Source: Bacteroidia bacterium (GTDB lineage Bacteria > Bacteroidota > Bacteroidia > CAIKAF01). From it: DNA of 64,000 bases. The stretch's first letter is position 1; every line of letters begins with the position of its first letter. A program made the translations under genes and the position numbers. The DNA lies in assembly GCA_016742095.1 (NCBI GenBank), contig JACVCJ010000003.1, positions 93,253 to 157,252 on the forward strand, written 5' to 3'. The notes beneath the pieces are model-generated. The model did not search any database. It was not told the DNA's origin and worked only from the letters and a program-made list of their open reading frames with translations. Below, piece by piece: positions 44,192 through 51,655 of this stretch.

Positions 44192-45340
44192 CCATGAATT
44201 CACATAGGTCGGATCTTCGATACCGAGAGCGTCTTTTGTAACCTGCAGCGGACGGAAGGTGTCGATCATCACGGCCAACTCATTGGTCTCGGTCTTGCCG
44301 ATGGAGCGTTCCGTGGCGCCGGGCTGTGGACCATGCGGTACACCGCCGGGGTGCAGGGTGATCATCCCTTTTTCCACGTCGTTGCGGCTCATAAAGTCGC
44401 CGTCTACGTAGTACAGTACTTCGTCGCTGTCGATATTGCTGTGATTGTACGGCGCCGGGATACTGAGCGGATGCCAGTCGTACAGGCGCGGGCAGAAGGA
44501 GCACACCACGAACTTATCGGTCTCGAAGGTCTGGTGTACCGGGGGTGGCTGGTGTACGCGGCCCACGAGCGGTTCAAAATTGTGTATGCTGAAGCCGTAG
44601 GGATAGTTGTACCCATCCCAGCCGATCACGTCGAAGGGATGCGTGGCATAGGTAATGGAGTGCAGCAGGTCCTGCTTTTTCACTTTTACCACAAAATCGC
44701 CCTTTTCGTCGTGCGTTTCCAGCTGCTGCGGCAGTTTATAATCGCGCTCGCAGAAGGGGGAATGTTCCATCAGCTGACCGAACCAGTTGCGGTAGCGTTT
44801 AGGCGTATAGATCGGGGTAAAGGACTCCACGATCAGCAGGCGGTTGTCTTCCGTATCAAAATGCATCTGGTAGATCATACCGCGGGGTATCAGCAGGTAA
44901 TCGCCGTATTCGAAGGGAATATTGCCCACCAGCGTTTTCAGCGTGCCCGTGCCTTTGTGTACGAAGATCAGCTCATCGGCATCGGCATTTTTGTAAAAAT
45001 AGTCCGTCATGCTTTTGCGCGGTGCGGCCAGCGAAATATAGCAGTCGCTGTTCACCAGCTGGTAGCGGCGGGCTTCCAGGAAATCGTCGGCCGGCTGTGT
45101 ACGGAAGCCCAGCAGACGACGGGGAATGATGTTCTTTTCCACCGCCACTTCGGGTTTCATGTTCACGGGTTCGGCCACGCCGCGGACCTGTGTGGGGCGG
45201 TGCACATGGTACAGCAGGGAAGCCATACCCGAAAAACCTTCCGTTCCGAACAGCTGTTCATAGTACAGACCGCCGTCGGGCTTACGGAACTGTGTGTGTC
45301 TCTTGGGCGGGAACGCCCCCAGTTTATGATATATCGGCAT
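44183..45340 (-). CDS. hmgA: Homogentisate 1,2-dioxygenase
   Basis: 385 residues from the ATG at 45338-45340 (MPIYHKLG); an open extension of 50 codons upstream covers the promoter region and is rejected. The length suits the shorter Bacteroidota form. It is a cupin-type fold: DELIFVHKGTG (about 122-132), FEYGDYLLIPRGMIYQM, and the metal site PYNHSNIDSDE...PHGPQPG, with probable iron ligands His300, Asp306 or Glu307, and His336. It opens the homogentisate ring to maleylacetoacetate with O2. With hpd it covers two consecutive steps of tyrosine degradation; the later isomerase and hydrolase are not in this window. Confidence 0.95.
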   Translation of the reverse strand: MPIYHKLGAFPPKRHTQFRKPDGGLYYEQLFGTEGFSGMASLLYHVHRPTQVRGVAEPVNMKPEVAVEKNIIPRRLLGFRTQPADDFLEARRYQLVNSDCYISLAAPRKSMTDYFYKNADADELIFVHKGTGTLKTLVGNIPFEYGDYLLIPRGMIYQMHFDTEDNRLLIVESFTPIYTPKRYRNWFGQLMEHSPFCERDYKLPQQLETHDEKGDFVVKVKKQDLLHSITYATHPFDVIGWDGYNYPYGFSIHNFEPLVGRVHQPPPVHQTFETDKFVVCSFCPRLYDWHPLSIPAPYNHSNIDSDEVLYYVDGDFMSRNDVEKGMITLHPGGVPHGPQPGATERSIGKTETNELAVMIDTFRPLQVTKDALGIEDPTYVNSWLE

Positions 45341-45363
45341 ACTTTTACAATAAATAGGTATTA

Positions 45364-45392
45364 CAAAGGTAGCTAATTGGAATGTAACAAAA
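45364..45392 (-). promoter_or_regulatory. Probable promoter of hmgA
   Basis: Minus strand -7 TACCTTTG (45371-45364), full match, with TTTTG (45392-45388) at a short 16-bp spacing. Leader of about 17 nt to the ATG at 45340. Confidence 0.45.
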
Positions 45393-45531
45393 TACTGACA
45401 AAAATCAGGCTTGCCAAAAAAGAAAAATCCGGGCTCTGAAAAATTCTTGCGGGAGTGTAAATTAATTTGCTGAAAACTTGGCTTTTTCAAAATTATTTGT
45501 GCAACTTGCAGCTGTTAATTATTTTTTCATT

Positions 45532-45780
45532 ATGGCTCTTTATGTAGGAAACTTGCCCTGGCGTATGCGCGACAACGACTTGGCAGACGTATTCTCGGAA
45601 TACGGACCGGTAGTGTCGGCTAAGATCGTTATCGACAACAAGACCCGCAGAAGTAAAGGTTTTGGATTCGTGGAACTTAGCGACGAAGGAAACGAGGATG
45701 CTGCCATCGCAGGCCTCGACGGAAAAGAAACTCAAGGTCGTCAGCTCCGTGTGAGCAAGGCTATGGGCGGCAAAAAATAA
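45532..45780 (+). CDS. RRM-domain RNA-binding protein
   Basis: 82 residues from the ATG at 45532; the frame opens 18 codons earlier, but the RRM begins right at MALYVGN. A single RNA recognition motif fills the protein: RNP2 LYVGNL (3-8) and RNP1 KGFGFVEL (42-49) with the aromatic residues that stack on RNA bases in place. The short basic tail ends AMGGKK. Such stand-alone RRM proteins are common in Bacteroidota and cyanobacteria and bind single-stranded RNA in the cytoplasm, with roles in post-transcriptional control. The gene is divergent from hmgA (191 bp). A loose match TTTG-N22-ATTATTTG lies near 45466-45499. A long hairpin terminator follows. Confidence 0.93.
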   Translation: MALYVGNLPWRMRDNDLADVFSEYGPVVSAKIVIDNKTRRSKGFGFVELSDEGNEDAAIAGLDGKETQGRQLRVSKAMGGKK

Positions 45781-45831
45781 AATTACGGGCTAACCCTAAT
45801 TTTCAGTAACCGTCTTTTCTGAACCTTATTT

Positions 45832-45866
45832 AAGCTGTCTCGCTGCAAAGCGGGACAGCTTTTTTC
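45832..45866 (+). terminator. Rho-independent terminator of the RRM gene
   Basis: A 12-bp stem AAGCTGTCTCGC / GCGGGACAGCTT (45832-45843 with 45850-45861, one G-U pair), then T residues. It lies between convergent genes and may also serve dabB from the other side, though the opposite T tail is poor. Confidence 0.88.
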
Positions 45867-45888
45867 GTTAGGGGCGGCCCGCATTTTC

Positions 45889-47751
45889 TCAGGACGAACG
45901 ATAGTCCGTTTCGTGGTACGTTTTTACATGCGGTCCCAGGAAGAGACGGGCATACATGCGTATCAGCGAAATGCCGCCGAAAATAAAGCCGAGCGCATTG
46001 AAAAAGGCCAGTACGAACTGTGTTTCATGGATATGGCTGAATATAAGGTCCTCTCCCACAAAAGTAGGTGTAAGCGGAAAGCCCGTCAGGGCCAGTACCG
46101 CCAGCAGGAATACCAGCGACAGGCGGCGGTATTCGTACACGTGCCCGTAATAGCGGTTCAGGCTGAAATATTCCTTTTCGCGGCGGTATAAGCGATACAG
46201 GCAGAACCCGCCCAGGATACCCCCGGATACGATCCCACTCAGGTAAATGAATACCTGGCCGGCATCGAAATACTCATTGAACGAAACGGCCAGCACCACC
46301 CAGAAATGGTTCATCAGCACCAACAGCCAGGCCAGAAAAGGATTACGCCGTTCAGTAAAGGAACGCAACACCATCATAAGACCCAGCAGCGAAAACAATT
46401 CAGGTATATGCTGCCGCAGCCACTCCGGCATTGTATTCCCCGTATACAACAAGGCAAGGCCCGCCAGGTAGGCCGGAATAAAAAAGAAAAACAGGTTGCG
46501 CACACTTACAAAGCGGATACGGCGGCCCAATCGTTTAAGCGGCGAAAACACCAGTCTGTTCAGCAGCCATTCCATGTTCCATTCGCGTAAGGCCAGCACG
46601 TACAGGGTCGATTCCACACGCATGCGAAAAGCACTTCGGAGAAGCTCCGTACGCGGTGCATAATGGTAGAACTGTTCCCGTACCAGATAACTCAGCGCCG
46701 AAGGCGAAATAAGCAGCTGGTAGGTACGCAGGAAGGCATTGCCGGCAAAGTGCAGCAGGGCCAGGTTGCTGAATCCCAGTGCCACTTCTGTGAAAATAAG
46801 CCCGATCTGGCTTACCGAAGCATACGCGATCTGGCTTTTGGCGGTGGATTGTACCCGGGCGCTGAAATAGGCCAGTATGGCCGTAACAAGGCCCAGCGCC
46901 CCTACCAGCACCCGCACGGGAAGCAGGTCCTGCCAGAAGGGAAAACTGCGCAACAGGATAAATACCCCGAAATGCACGGACAGGGAGCCGTAAAAGACCG
47001 CACTCGAAGTGGTGGGCCCCTCCATGGCTTTGGGTAACCAGTACGAAAAGGGGAACTGTGCCGATTTAACGCAGGCCGCCACCAGCAGCATGAGTGCAAT
47101 AAAGACCATAAGACCCTGTCCCTCTGTGCCCTGCACCTGTCCCAGTTCGCTAAAGCTGATGCTCCGGTGCCAGAAGTGATGGCTGCCCCATATGGCCAGC
47201 AGTATGCACACATCACCTATGCGGTACACCGCAAATACCTTTACGGCATTGCGTACCGGCAGGTAACGCTCCCGGTAAAAAGCCACCAGCAGGAACGAAG
47301 ATATCCCGATGAACTCCCAGCCGGTGAAAAGCGTCTCGAAATTGCCGGAAAGTACGGTAATATTATAGCCGGTATAAAAGAACAGTATGGTGGTAAAAAA
47401 GCGTTTAAAGCCCGGCTCGCGGTGCAGGTAATACTGGCTGTAGGCCGTAATGAGAAAGGCCAGCACCGAGCCCACCAGCAGGTATACCAGGGCAATGCGG
47501 TCGAAGTAAAGATCGAGCAGAAGATCGTATGTGCCCGAACGGTACAGGCAGATGCCTTCCCGGTTCAGCTCCGGTTGTCCTGCAGCGAGCCAGCAGACGG
47601 CAAAAGCGAAAAACAGGAGCATATTGAGCAGGGTAGTACCAAAGGCCAGCGCCGCGATCGGTCTTTCCTTCCGGCGGGGCAACAGCAGGCTTAGCAGGAA
47701 TCCGGCCAGCGGCACAAGCACAAAAACAGGTGGTATGGAGTTCATATTCAT
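45889..47751 (-). CDS. dabB: DabB-like membrane subunit (NuoL/MrpA-type proton channel homologue)
   Basis: 620 residues, about 14-16 transmembrane segments. The proton-conducting-transporter core is clear: GNFETLFTGWEFIGISSFLL in parts (GWEFIGISSFLL, about 140-152) with the key glutamate, and KSAQFPFSYWLPKAMEGPTTSSAVFYGS in parts (KSAQFPF, WLPKAMEGPTTSSA, about 227-250) with the channel lysine. The usual HAATMV after SSA is YGSLSVH here. In characterised Dab systems DabB couples ion movement to DabA, which hydrates CO2 to bicarbonate at the inner membrane. The gene starts 7 nt after the dabA stop, so the two are one operon. No other complex I subunit is nearby, which argues against a Nuo role. 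Confidence 0.88.
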   Translation of the reverse strand: MNMNSIPPVFVLVPLAGFLLSLLLPRRKERPIAALAFGTTLLNMLLFFAFAVCWLAAGQPELNREGICLYRSGTYDLLLDLYFDRIALVYLLVGSVLAFLITAYSQYYLHREPGFKRFFTTILFFYTGYNITVLSGNFETLFTGWEFIGISSFLLVAFYRERYLPVRNAVKVFAVYRIGDVCILLAIWGSHHFWHRSISFSELGQVQGTEGQGLMVFIALMLLVAACVKSAQFPFSYWLPKAMEGPTTSSAVFYGSLSVHFGVFILLRSFPFWQDLLPVRVLVGALGLVTAILAYFSARVQSTAKSQIAYASVSQIGLIFTEVALGFSNLALLHFAGNAFLRTYQLLISPSALSYLVREQFYHYAPRTELLRSAFRMRVESTLYVLALREWNMEWLLNRLVFSPLKRLGRRIRFVSVRNLFFFFIPAYLAGLALLYTGNTMPEWLRQHIPELFSLLGLMMVLRSFTERRNPFLAWLLVLMNHFWVVLAVSFNEYFDAGQVFIYLSGIVSGGILGGFCLYRLYRREKEYFSLNRYYGHVYEYRRLSLVFLLAVLALTGFPLTPTFVGEDLIFSHIHETQFVLAFFNALGFIFGGISLIRMYARLFLGPHVKTYHETDYRSS

Positions 47752-47758
47752 ACGCTGC

Positions 47759-50281
47759 TCATTTTATACGGTAAACAGGATAAGGACCAACTGCGGCTGC
47801 GGCCGGCTGCGGAGTACGAAGTTCGGGCAGGGCCGTATACACCGGGTCGTATTCCCGGAAACGGCCTCCTTCGAACCGGAAAATTTTCCTGGTCTCCGGT
47901 TCCAGGGCCAGCAGGTGGATCCAGTTGTTGGCGAACCATTCGTACAGGTCGGGAGAAGCGGCCAGGGTCTCCAGGATAATGTCCGGGAAATGCTCAATGA
48001 CCATCAGCAGACGCATAGGCTCGTGCACTTCGGTCATCTGCACGGGCAACCCGGTGCGCAGGTCCCCATCCGTACCGTTGGCCACGCCGATAAGCCCCAT
48101 CACATTGTGCGAGAGCTTGCTGCCCGCACCGAAACGGCAGGGGTCCACCCGTGAAAAATAGTATTCCAGATTTATGCCGCCCGCCACCGGTGTGGCTGCA
48201 GCCAGAGCCCCGGCCAGGAATTTGCCGCCGCTGTCGGTACGGTAGTCGTACGAATGCATAAAACTGCGGCGGTTCAGGAAAAGGTGCTCCGTACTTTCGC
48301 GGCGGCCGATGATGCATAAAGCGTTGGTGGCATGATTCAGTTCGGGCCTGGGCTCAAAAAGAGATACGGCCCGCTGTTTTACCTTTTTATGAATTTCCTG
48401 TGCGCTTCGGCCCCTGGGATTCAGCAGCAGAAAACGCGCTGCCCTTTCTACCGAATTGCGGTCCAGTGCCTTTTCAAACAGCAGACCATTGTGTGCATGC
48501 CGTATCCGGTTCTCCGCCGACAGTACGTCCTCGTCAAAATATTCGATCTCATCGCGCGTGGTATCGTGTAGGGCACCTATGAACTGTGTGCCTTCAGGTA
48601 TATGCACTCCTCTTTCACGCAGTATCTGCCGCACACGCACATGGTTGGCCATAAAGGCAAATACGCGGGCGTTCACCGAGCCCGGCCTTCCGCCACAGGC
48701 ACCACAGTCGTACCCGGCGTAATGGGTATTGTTCACGCTGCTGGCACCGTGGCCGATCACATACACCAGGGGTGCAAAATTGCAGATCAGACCGCTGCTC
48801 CTCAGCAATTGCTCCACGCGTTCGGCCATTTCCTCAACGGTAAAGCCTACCTGCAGGCCGTTCACGATATGTCCCGGGTCCCTGTTCTCGATCGTAAGCC
48901 GGCTGTTCTTGTCCATCAGCATCGAAGATGAGACCATCACGGCCGTTTCCGAGGGACGCAAAAGATTCAGGAAAAGGCGCAGGGGCGAAAGAAAACCGAG
49001 CGTATGCGACATAAGCCAGCCGCCGAACAGGCCTGTGGTCTGCCGGGTAAAATGCCGGTCTTTGCGAAACGCTCCGCCGCCGGTCATTTCTTTGATCACA
49101 TGCCTGGGTTCAAGCGGCACCGGGCAGGCTTTGGTATAGAACTTACCCGATGCGGGCCTGAAGTAAAATTCCACGTTAAAAAAACCCGGGGTGCCGTAAG
49201 TGCGGCAGCGGGGATCCAGTTGTTCCAGGTAACGGCGCAGCGAGCCTTCGCGATCGTCGATACACAGGAATGCCTGGAAACTGTACTCCGGCATCGGGTC
49301 CGGGGTCCCGGACTCTTGCGGCTTCATCTGCAAACCGGTAAGCACCTGGTCATAATAACTCCATTCATACGCCTCCTGCAGCATTTTGAAAACTTCGTCC
49401 TTTTCCTCCGCTGCCGGGAGCTCAAAAAGCGGAAGCGGGTCCACATCTACCTTCGTTCCCAGCGGCACCCGTTCCCCGGCCAGTTTATATTCCAGCGTAT
49501 CCAGTTCCAGCAGCAGCTCTGTCATAATAAGCTCGCGCAGGCTGATCTTCCGGCGCTCGAGCAGGCTGCCCGGGTTATCTTCCACGTAAGATACCATGCC
49601 CGACCAGCCCGGATGTGTAAACTGCTGATCGAAGAGATACCGCTCAAAAAGGGCAGGCCGTCCTACAATTTCTGTCAGCAGTTCTTCCATCTGCAATGAA
49701 GGCTGCTGCAGAAGTTCGCGCACGCGTTTGCTCCGGAAGAAGCTTATCCGGCTCCGGCGTTCGAGAGCCCGCAGCGCATCCAGAAATCCGCCCTCGCAGG
49801 CAGGAAAACGCCAGGCCGCAAGTCCCTGGTCAAGGTAGGAATCCAGGAGCCGGAAAAGTACAGGATGTACCTCTTTGTCCAGGTTCAGCCGGAATTCATC
49901 TTTCCATTTTTCACGAAGTTTCCCGATACGTGCATCCTGTGAGGTATCGTACTCCTGCCGCAAAAGCCGGTCTTCCCAGAGTTCCGGGTTTGCTGTGCCC
50001 TTGTGCGAAACGATCACCCGCCGCAGCACGGCCGGATCGATCTTGCCCTGCGCATACAGGTTGCGGTATTCGGTAAGGGACAGGTAGCTACGCGTACCGA
50101 AAACCGTGCCCGAAAGCCTCAACGCATCATGAAAGGTCAGGCCCATAAAGGCATGCAGGGTATTGTGATGGACAAAATCTTTAAGAGGGGCCTGTGAAGG
50201 CAGGTAGTGCTTCAGTTTGTGAAGGGTCCCGTTCTCATCAAATGAGGTTCCGTGCCCGGACACGGAATGATGGTCTTGCAT
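47759..50281 (-). CDS. dabA: DabA (DUF2309/UPF0753), zinc-dependent inorganic-carbon concentrating subunit
   Basis: 840 residues. The proposed zinc site of DabA, a beta-carbonic-anhydrase-like Cys-Asp-His-Cys set, is fully present: Cys340 and Asp342 in CIDDREG, His511 in VIGHGASS and Cys526 in YDCGACGG. PLKDFVHHNTLHAF near the N-terminus and HYAGYDCGACGGRPG are strong family signatures. With DabB it is thought to form an energy-coupled one-way carbonic anhydrase that traps CO2 as bicarbonate inside the cell. No RuBisCO or carboxysome gene is visible, so the bicarbonate probably feeds ordinary carboxylases, as reported for DAB systems in heterotrophs. A consensus promoter lies about 360 bp upstream, with a small open frame between. 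Confidence 0.93.
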   Translation of the reverse strand: MQDHHSVSGHGTSFDENGTLHKLKHYLPSQAPLKDFVHHNTLHAFMGLTFHDALRLSGTVFGTRSYLSLTEYRNLYAQGKIDPAVLRRVIVSHKGTANPELWEDRLLRQEYDTSQDARIGKLREKWKDEFRLNLDKEVHPVLFRLLDSYLDQGLAAWRFPACEGGFLDALRALERRSRISFFRSKRVRELLQQPSLQMEELLTEIVGRPALFERYLFDQQFTHPGWSGMVSYVEDNPGSLLERRKISLRELIMTELLLELDTLEYKLAGERVPLGTKVDVDPLPLFELPAAEEKDEVFKMLQEAYEWSYYDQVLTGLQMKPQESGTPDPMPEYSFQAFLCIDDREGSLRRYLEQLDPRCRTYGTPGFFNVEFYFRPASGKFYTKACPVPLEPRHVIKEMTGGGAFRKDRHFTRQTTGLFGGWLMSHTLGFLSPLRLFLNLLRPSETAVMVSSSMLMDKNSRLTIENRDPGHIVNGLQVGFTVEEMAERVEQLLRSSGLICNFAPLVYVIGHGASSVNNTHYAGYDCGACGGRPGSVNARVFAFMANHVRVRQILRERGVHIPEGTQFIGALHDTTRDEIEYFDEDVLSAENRIRHAHNGLLFEKALDRNSVERAARFLLLNPRGRSAQEIHKKVKQRAVSLFEPRPELNHATNALCIIGRRESTEHLFLNRRSFMHSYDYRTDSGGKFLAGALAAATPVAGGINLEYYFSRVDPCRFGAGSKLSHNVMGLIGVANGTDGDLRTGLPVQMTEVHEPMRLLMVIEHFPDIILETLAASPDLYEWFANNWIHLLALEPETRKIFRFEGGRFREYDPVYTALPELRTPQPAAAAVGPYPVYRIK

Positions 50282-50355
50282 ACGAAGACGTATTGTTTAA
50301 TTAAAAATTTACGGAAACTTCTGCTCCGCCTGAAATTCGGCAGGGTCAGGACCTT

Positions 50356-50619
50356 TCAGATACGGAGATTATGGACATGAAGCCATATGCTTTGCCATGC
50401 GTTGCAGAGCAGACCGCCGGCCGGTGGAAAATTCCCTGAACGTCGACGGGAGAACAATATACCAGGCGGCATAGTGCCGATAGGGACCAGGCCTCTGCGG
50501 GCCGAAAGTTCCATAAGAGCATAACGGACTGCAAATACTTTGAACGTAAGGAAATAATACGCCAGCAGTATACTGATAAAAGCATCCGGCAATTCAAGCC
50601 AGAACATTTGCCCGGTCAT
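50356..50619 (-). CDS. Possible small membrane protein in the dabA leader
   Basis: An open frame of 87 codons from the ATG at 50619. The first 40 residues look like a membrane segment (LPDAFISILLAYYFL, then FKVFAVRYALM); the second half is basic and unremarkable. It starts about 16 nt after the predicted start of a perfect promoter and stops 74 bp before dabA, so it could be the first gene of the dab operon. Against it: no family recognised, another frame overlaps, and the C-terminal half does not read like a typical protein. Otherwise the 463 bp from 50282 to 50744 would be a promoter plus a long untranslated leader. Confidence 0.28.
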   Translation of the reverse strand: MTGQMFWLELPDAFISILLAYYFLTFKVFAVRYALMELSARRGLVPIGTMPPGILFSRRRSGNFPPAGGLLCNAWQSIWLHVHNLRI

Positions 50620-50641
50620 CGCATTTACGTTAAAACCAGGT

Positions 50642-50672
50642 CAAAGGTACGGAGTATATAGACAAAAGCAAA
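50642..50672 (-). promoter_or_regulatory. Promoter upstream of the dabAB leader
   Basis: Minus strand TTTG (50672-50669), exactly 19-bp spacer, TACCTTTG (50649-50642): both elements and spacing match the Bacteroidota consensus. Predicted start near 50635. It lies 73 bp after the porP stop and drives toward dabA. Confidence 0.7.
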
Positions 50673-50744
50673 TCCGGCGGAAAACAAAAACCGCGGTCTG
50701 GTATGGAACAGGATACATCCCCTGTCGCTAAAAACAGATCTTCC

Positions 50745-51653
50745 TTAAAAATCGCGCGGGTTCAGCAGCGAAGGTGTAGGCTTGTGCGGTTTCTTCCAGG
50801 AGAAGCTCAGCCCCAGTTCGTGCGTGCCTGTGTTATAGGGTTGCATGCGGCTCAGCGTGTAATCGAAAGAATACATCAGGCGCAGTCCCTTGCCCATGTG
50901 TACGCCCAGCAGCAGGGACCCCGCATCCTGGAAACGGTAACCCAGACCCACCCAGAAACGTTCTTTCAGGAAATAACCGGTAAGGTTTCCTTCGAACTGG
51001 GTTTTAAAGAAAGTGGTACGCACCAGCACGCCGGGAACCAGCGTTACCTTGCTCTTGATGCGGAAACGGTAATTACCGTAGGCATGGATCGTACGCGCCC
51101 AGTAGGGATGTTTGCTGCCCGGACTGCCGATCACGTGCGGCACGGCAATACCCACGGTATAGTTCTGATGTACAGCTTCTACGCCAATGGATACATCGGG
51201 CTGCCAGCGGTTCTGGTCCAGGGTACCGATCAGGGGATCGTTCGGGTTCGAAAAATTCAGGTCCGACATGCGGGTGGACGTATTGATGAACCCCGCGCCC
51301 ACACCCACACTCAGGAAGGTCTTCTCGTTCAGGGTAACGTGGTAGGCATAATTTACCTTGATATTGGTATTGCGCTGAAAGCCCACCCGGTCGTAAAACC
51401 CGGAAATGCCCACGGCGCTGTTGGCCTTGGCAATGTAATAGCCGGCGTTCAGGAACGAGGTCCCCGGACGATTTTCCAGGCCGAACCACTGCTCGCGCTG
51501 CAGTATGGCTGCTTCCACGCCCTTGTTGGACGCGGTGGAAGCCGGGTTGAAGACGCCCCGCATCGTATACCAGTGCGTTATATTCGGATCGTTTTGCGCC
51601 CGCAGACCCAGTGCCGAAAGTAAGATCGCGGTGCTTAGAAGTACTTTTTTCAT
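50745..51653 (-). CDS. PorP/SprF-family type IX secretion outer-membrane protein
   Basis: 302 residues. Signal peptide to about 19 (LGLRAQ). The whole mature part is the PorP/SprF barrel: the family start MRGVFNPASTASNKGVEAAILQREQW in parts (FNPASTA, REQWFGLENRPGT), YYIAKANSAVGISGFYDRVGFQ, and repeated amphipathic strands to the C-terminus, with DPLIGTLDQNRWQPDVSIG as the conserved middle. SprF-type proteins are needed for export or retention of particular T9SS type B substrates and interact with the gliding/secretion machinery. It starts 2 nt after the stop of the OmpA-type gene, last of a four-gene unit whose second member has a type B tail, so it is very likely that protein's partner. Confidence 0.95.
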   Translation of the reverse strand: MKKVLLSTAILLSALGLRAQNDPNITHWYTMRGVFNPASTASNKGVEAAILQREQWFGLENRPGTSFLNAGYYIAKANSAVGISGFYDRVGFQRNTNIKVNYAYHVTLNEKTFLSVGVGAGFINTSTRMSDLNFSNPNDPLIGTLDQNRWQPDVSIGVEAVHQNYTVGIAVPHVIGSPGSKHPYWARTIHAYGNYRFRIKSKVTLVPGVLVRTTFFKTQFEGNLTGYFLKERFWVGLGYRFQDAGSLLLGVHMGKGLRLMYSFDYTLSRMQPYNTGTHELGLSFSWKKPHKPTPSLLNPRDF

Positions 51654-51655
51654 GG

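Noticed and set aside
44333..45376. A 347-codon plus-strand open frame opposite hmgA
   Set aside because: Antisense to a confident enzyme gene; Val/Arg/Gly/His-rich composition typical of complementary-strand frames.
45478..45531. N-terminal extension of the RRM protein
   Set aside because: The RRM fold starts right at the ATG at 45532, and the extra 18 codons lie over a probable promoter/leader.
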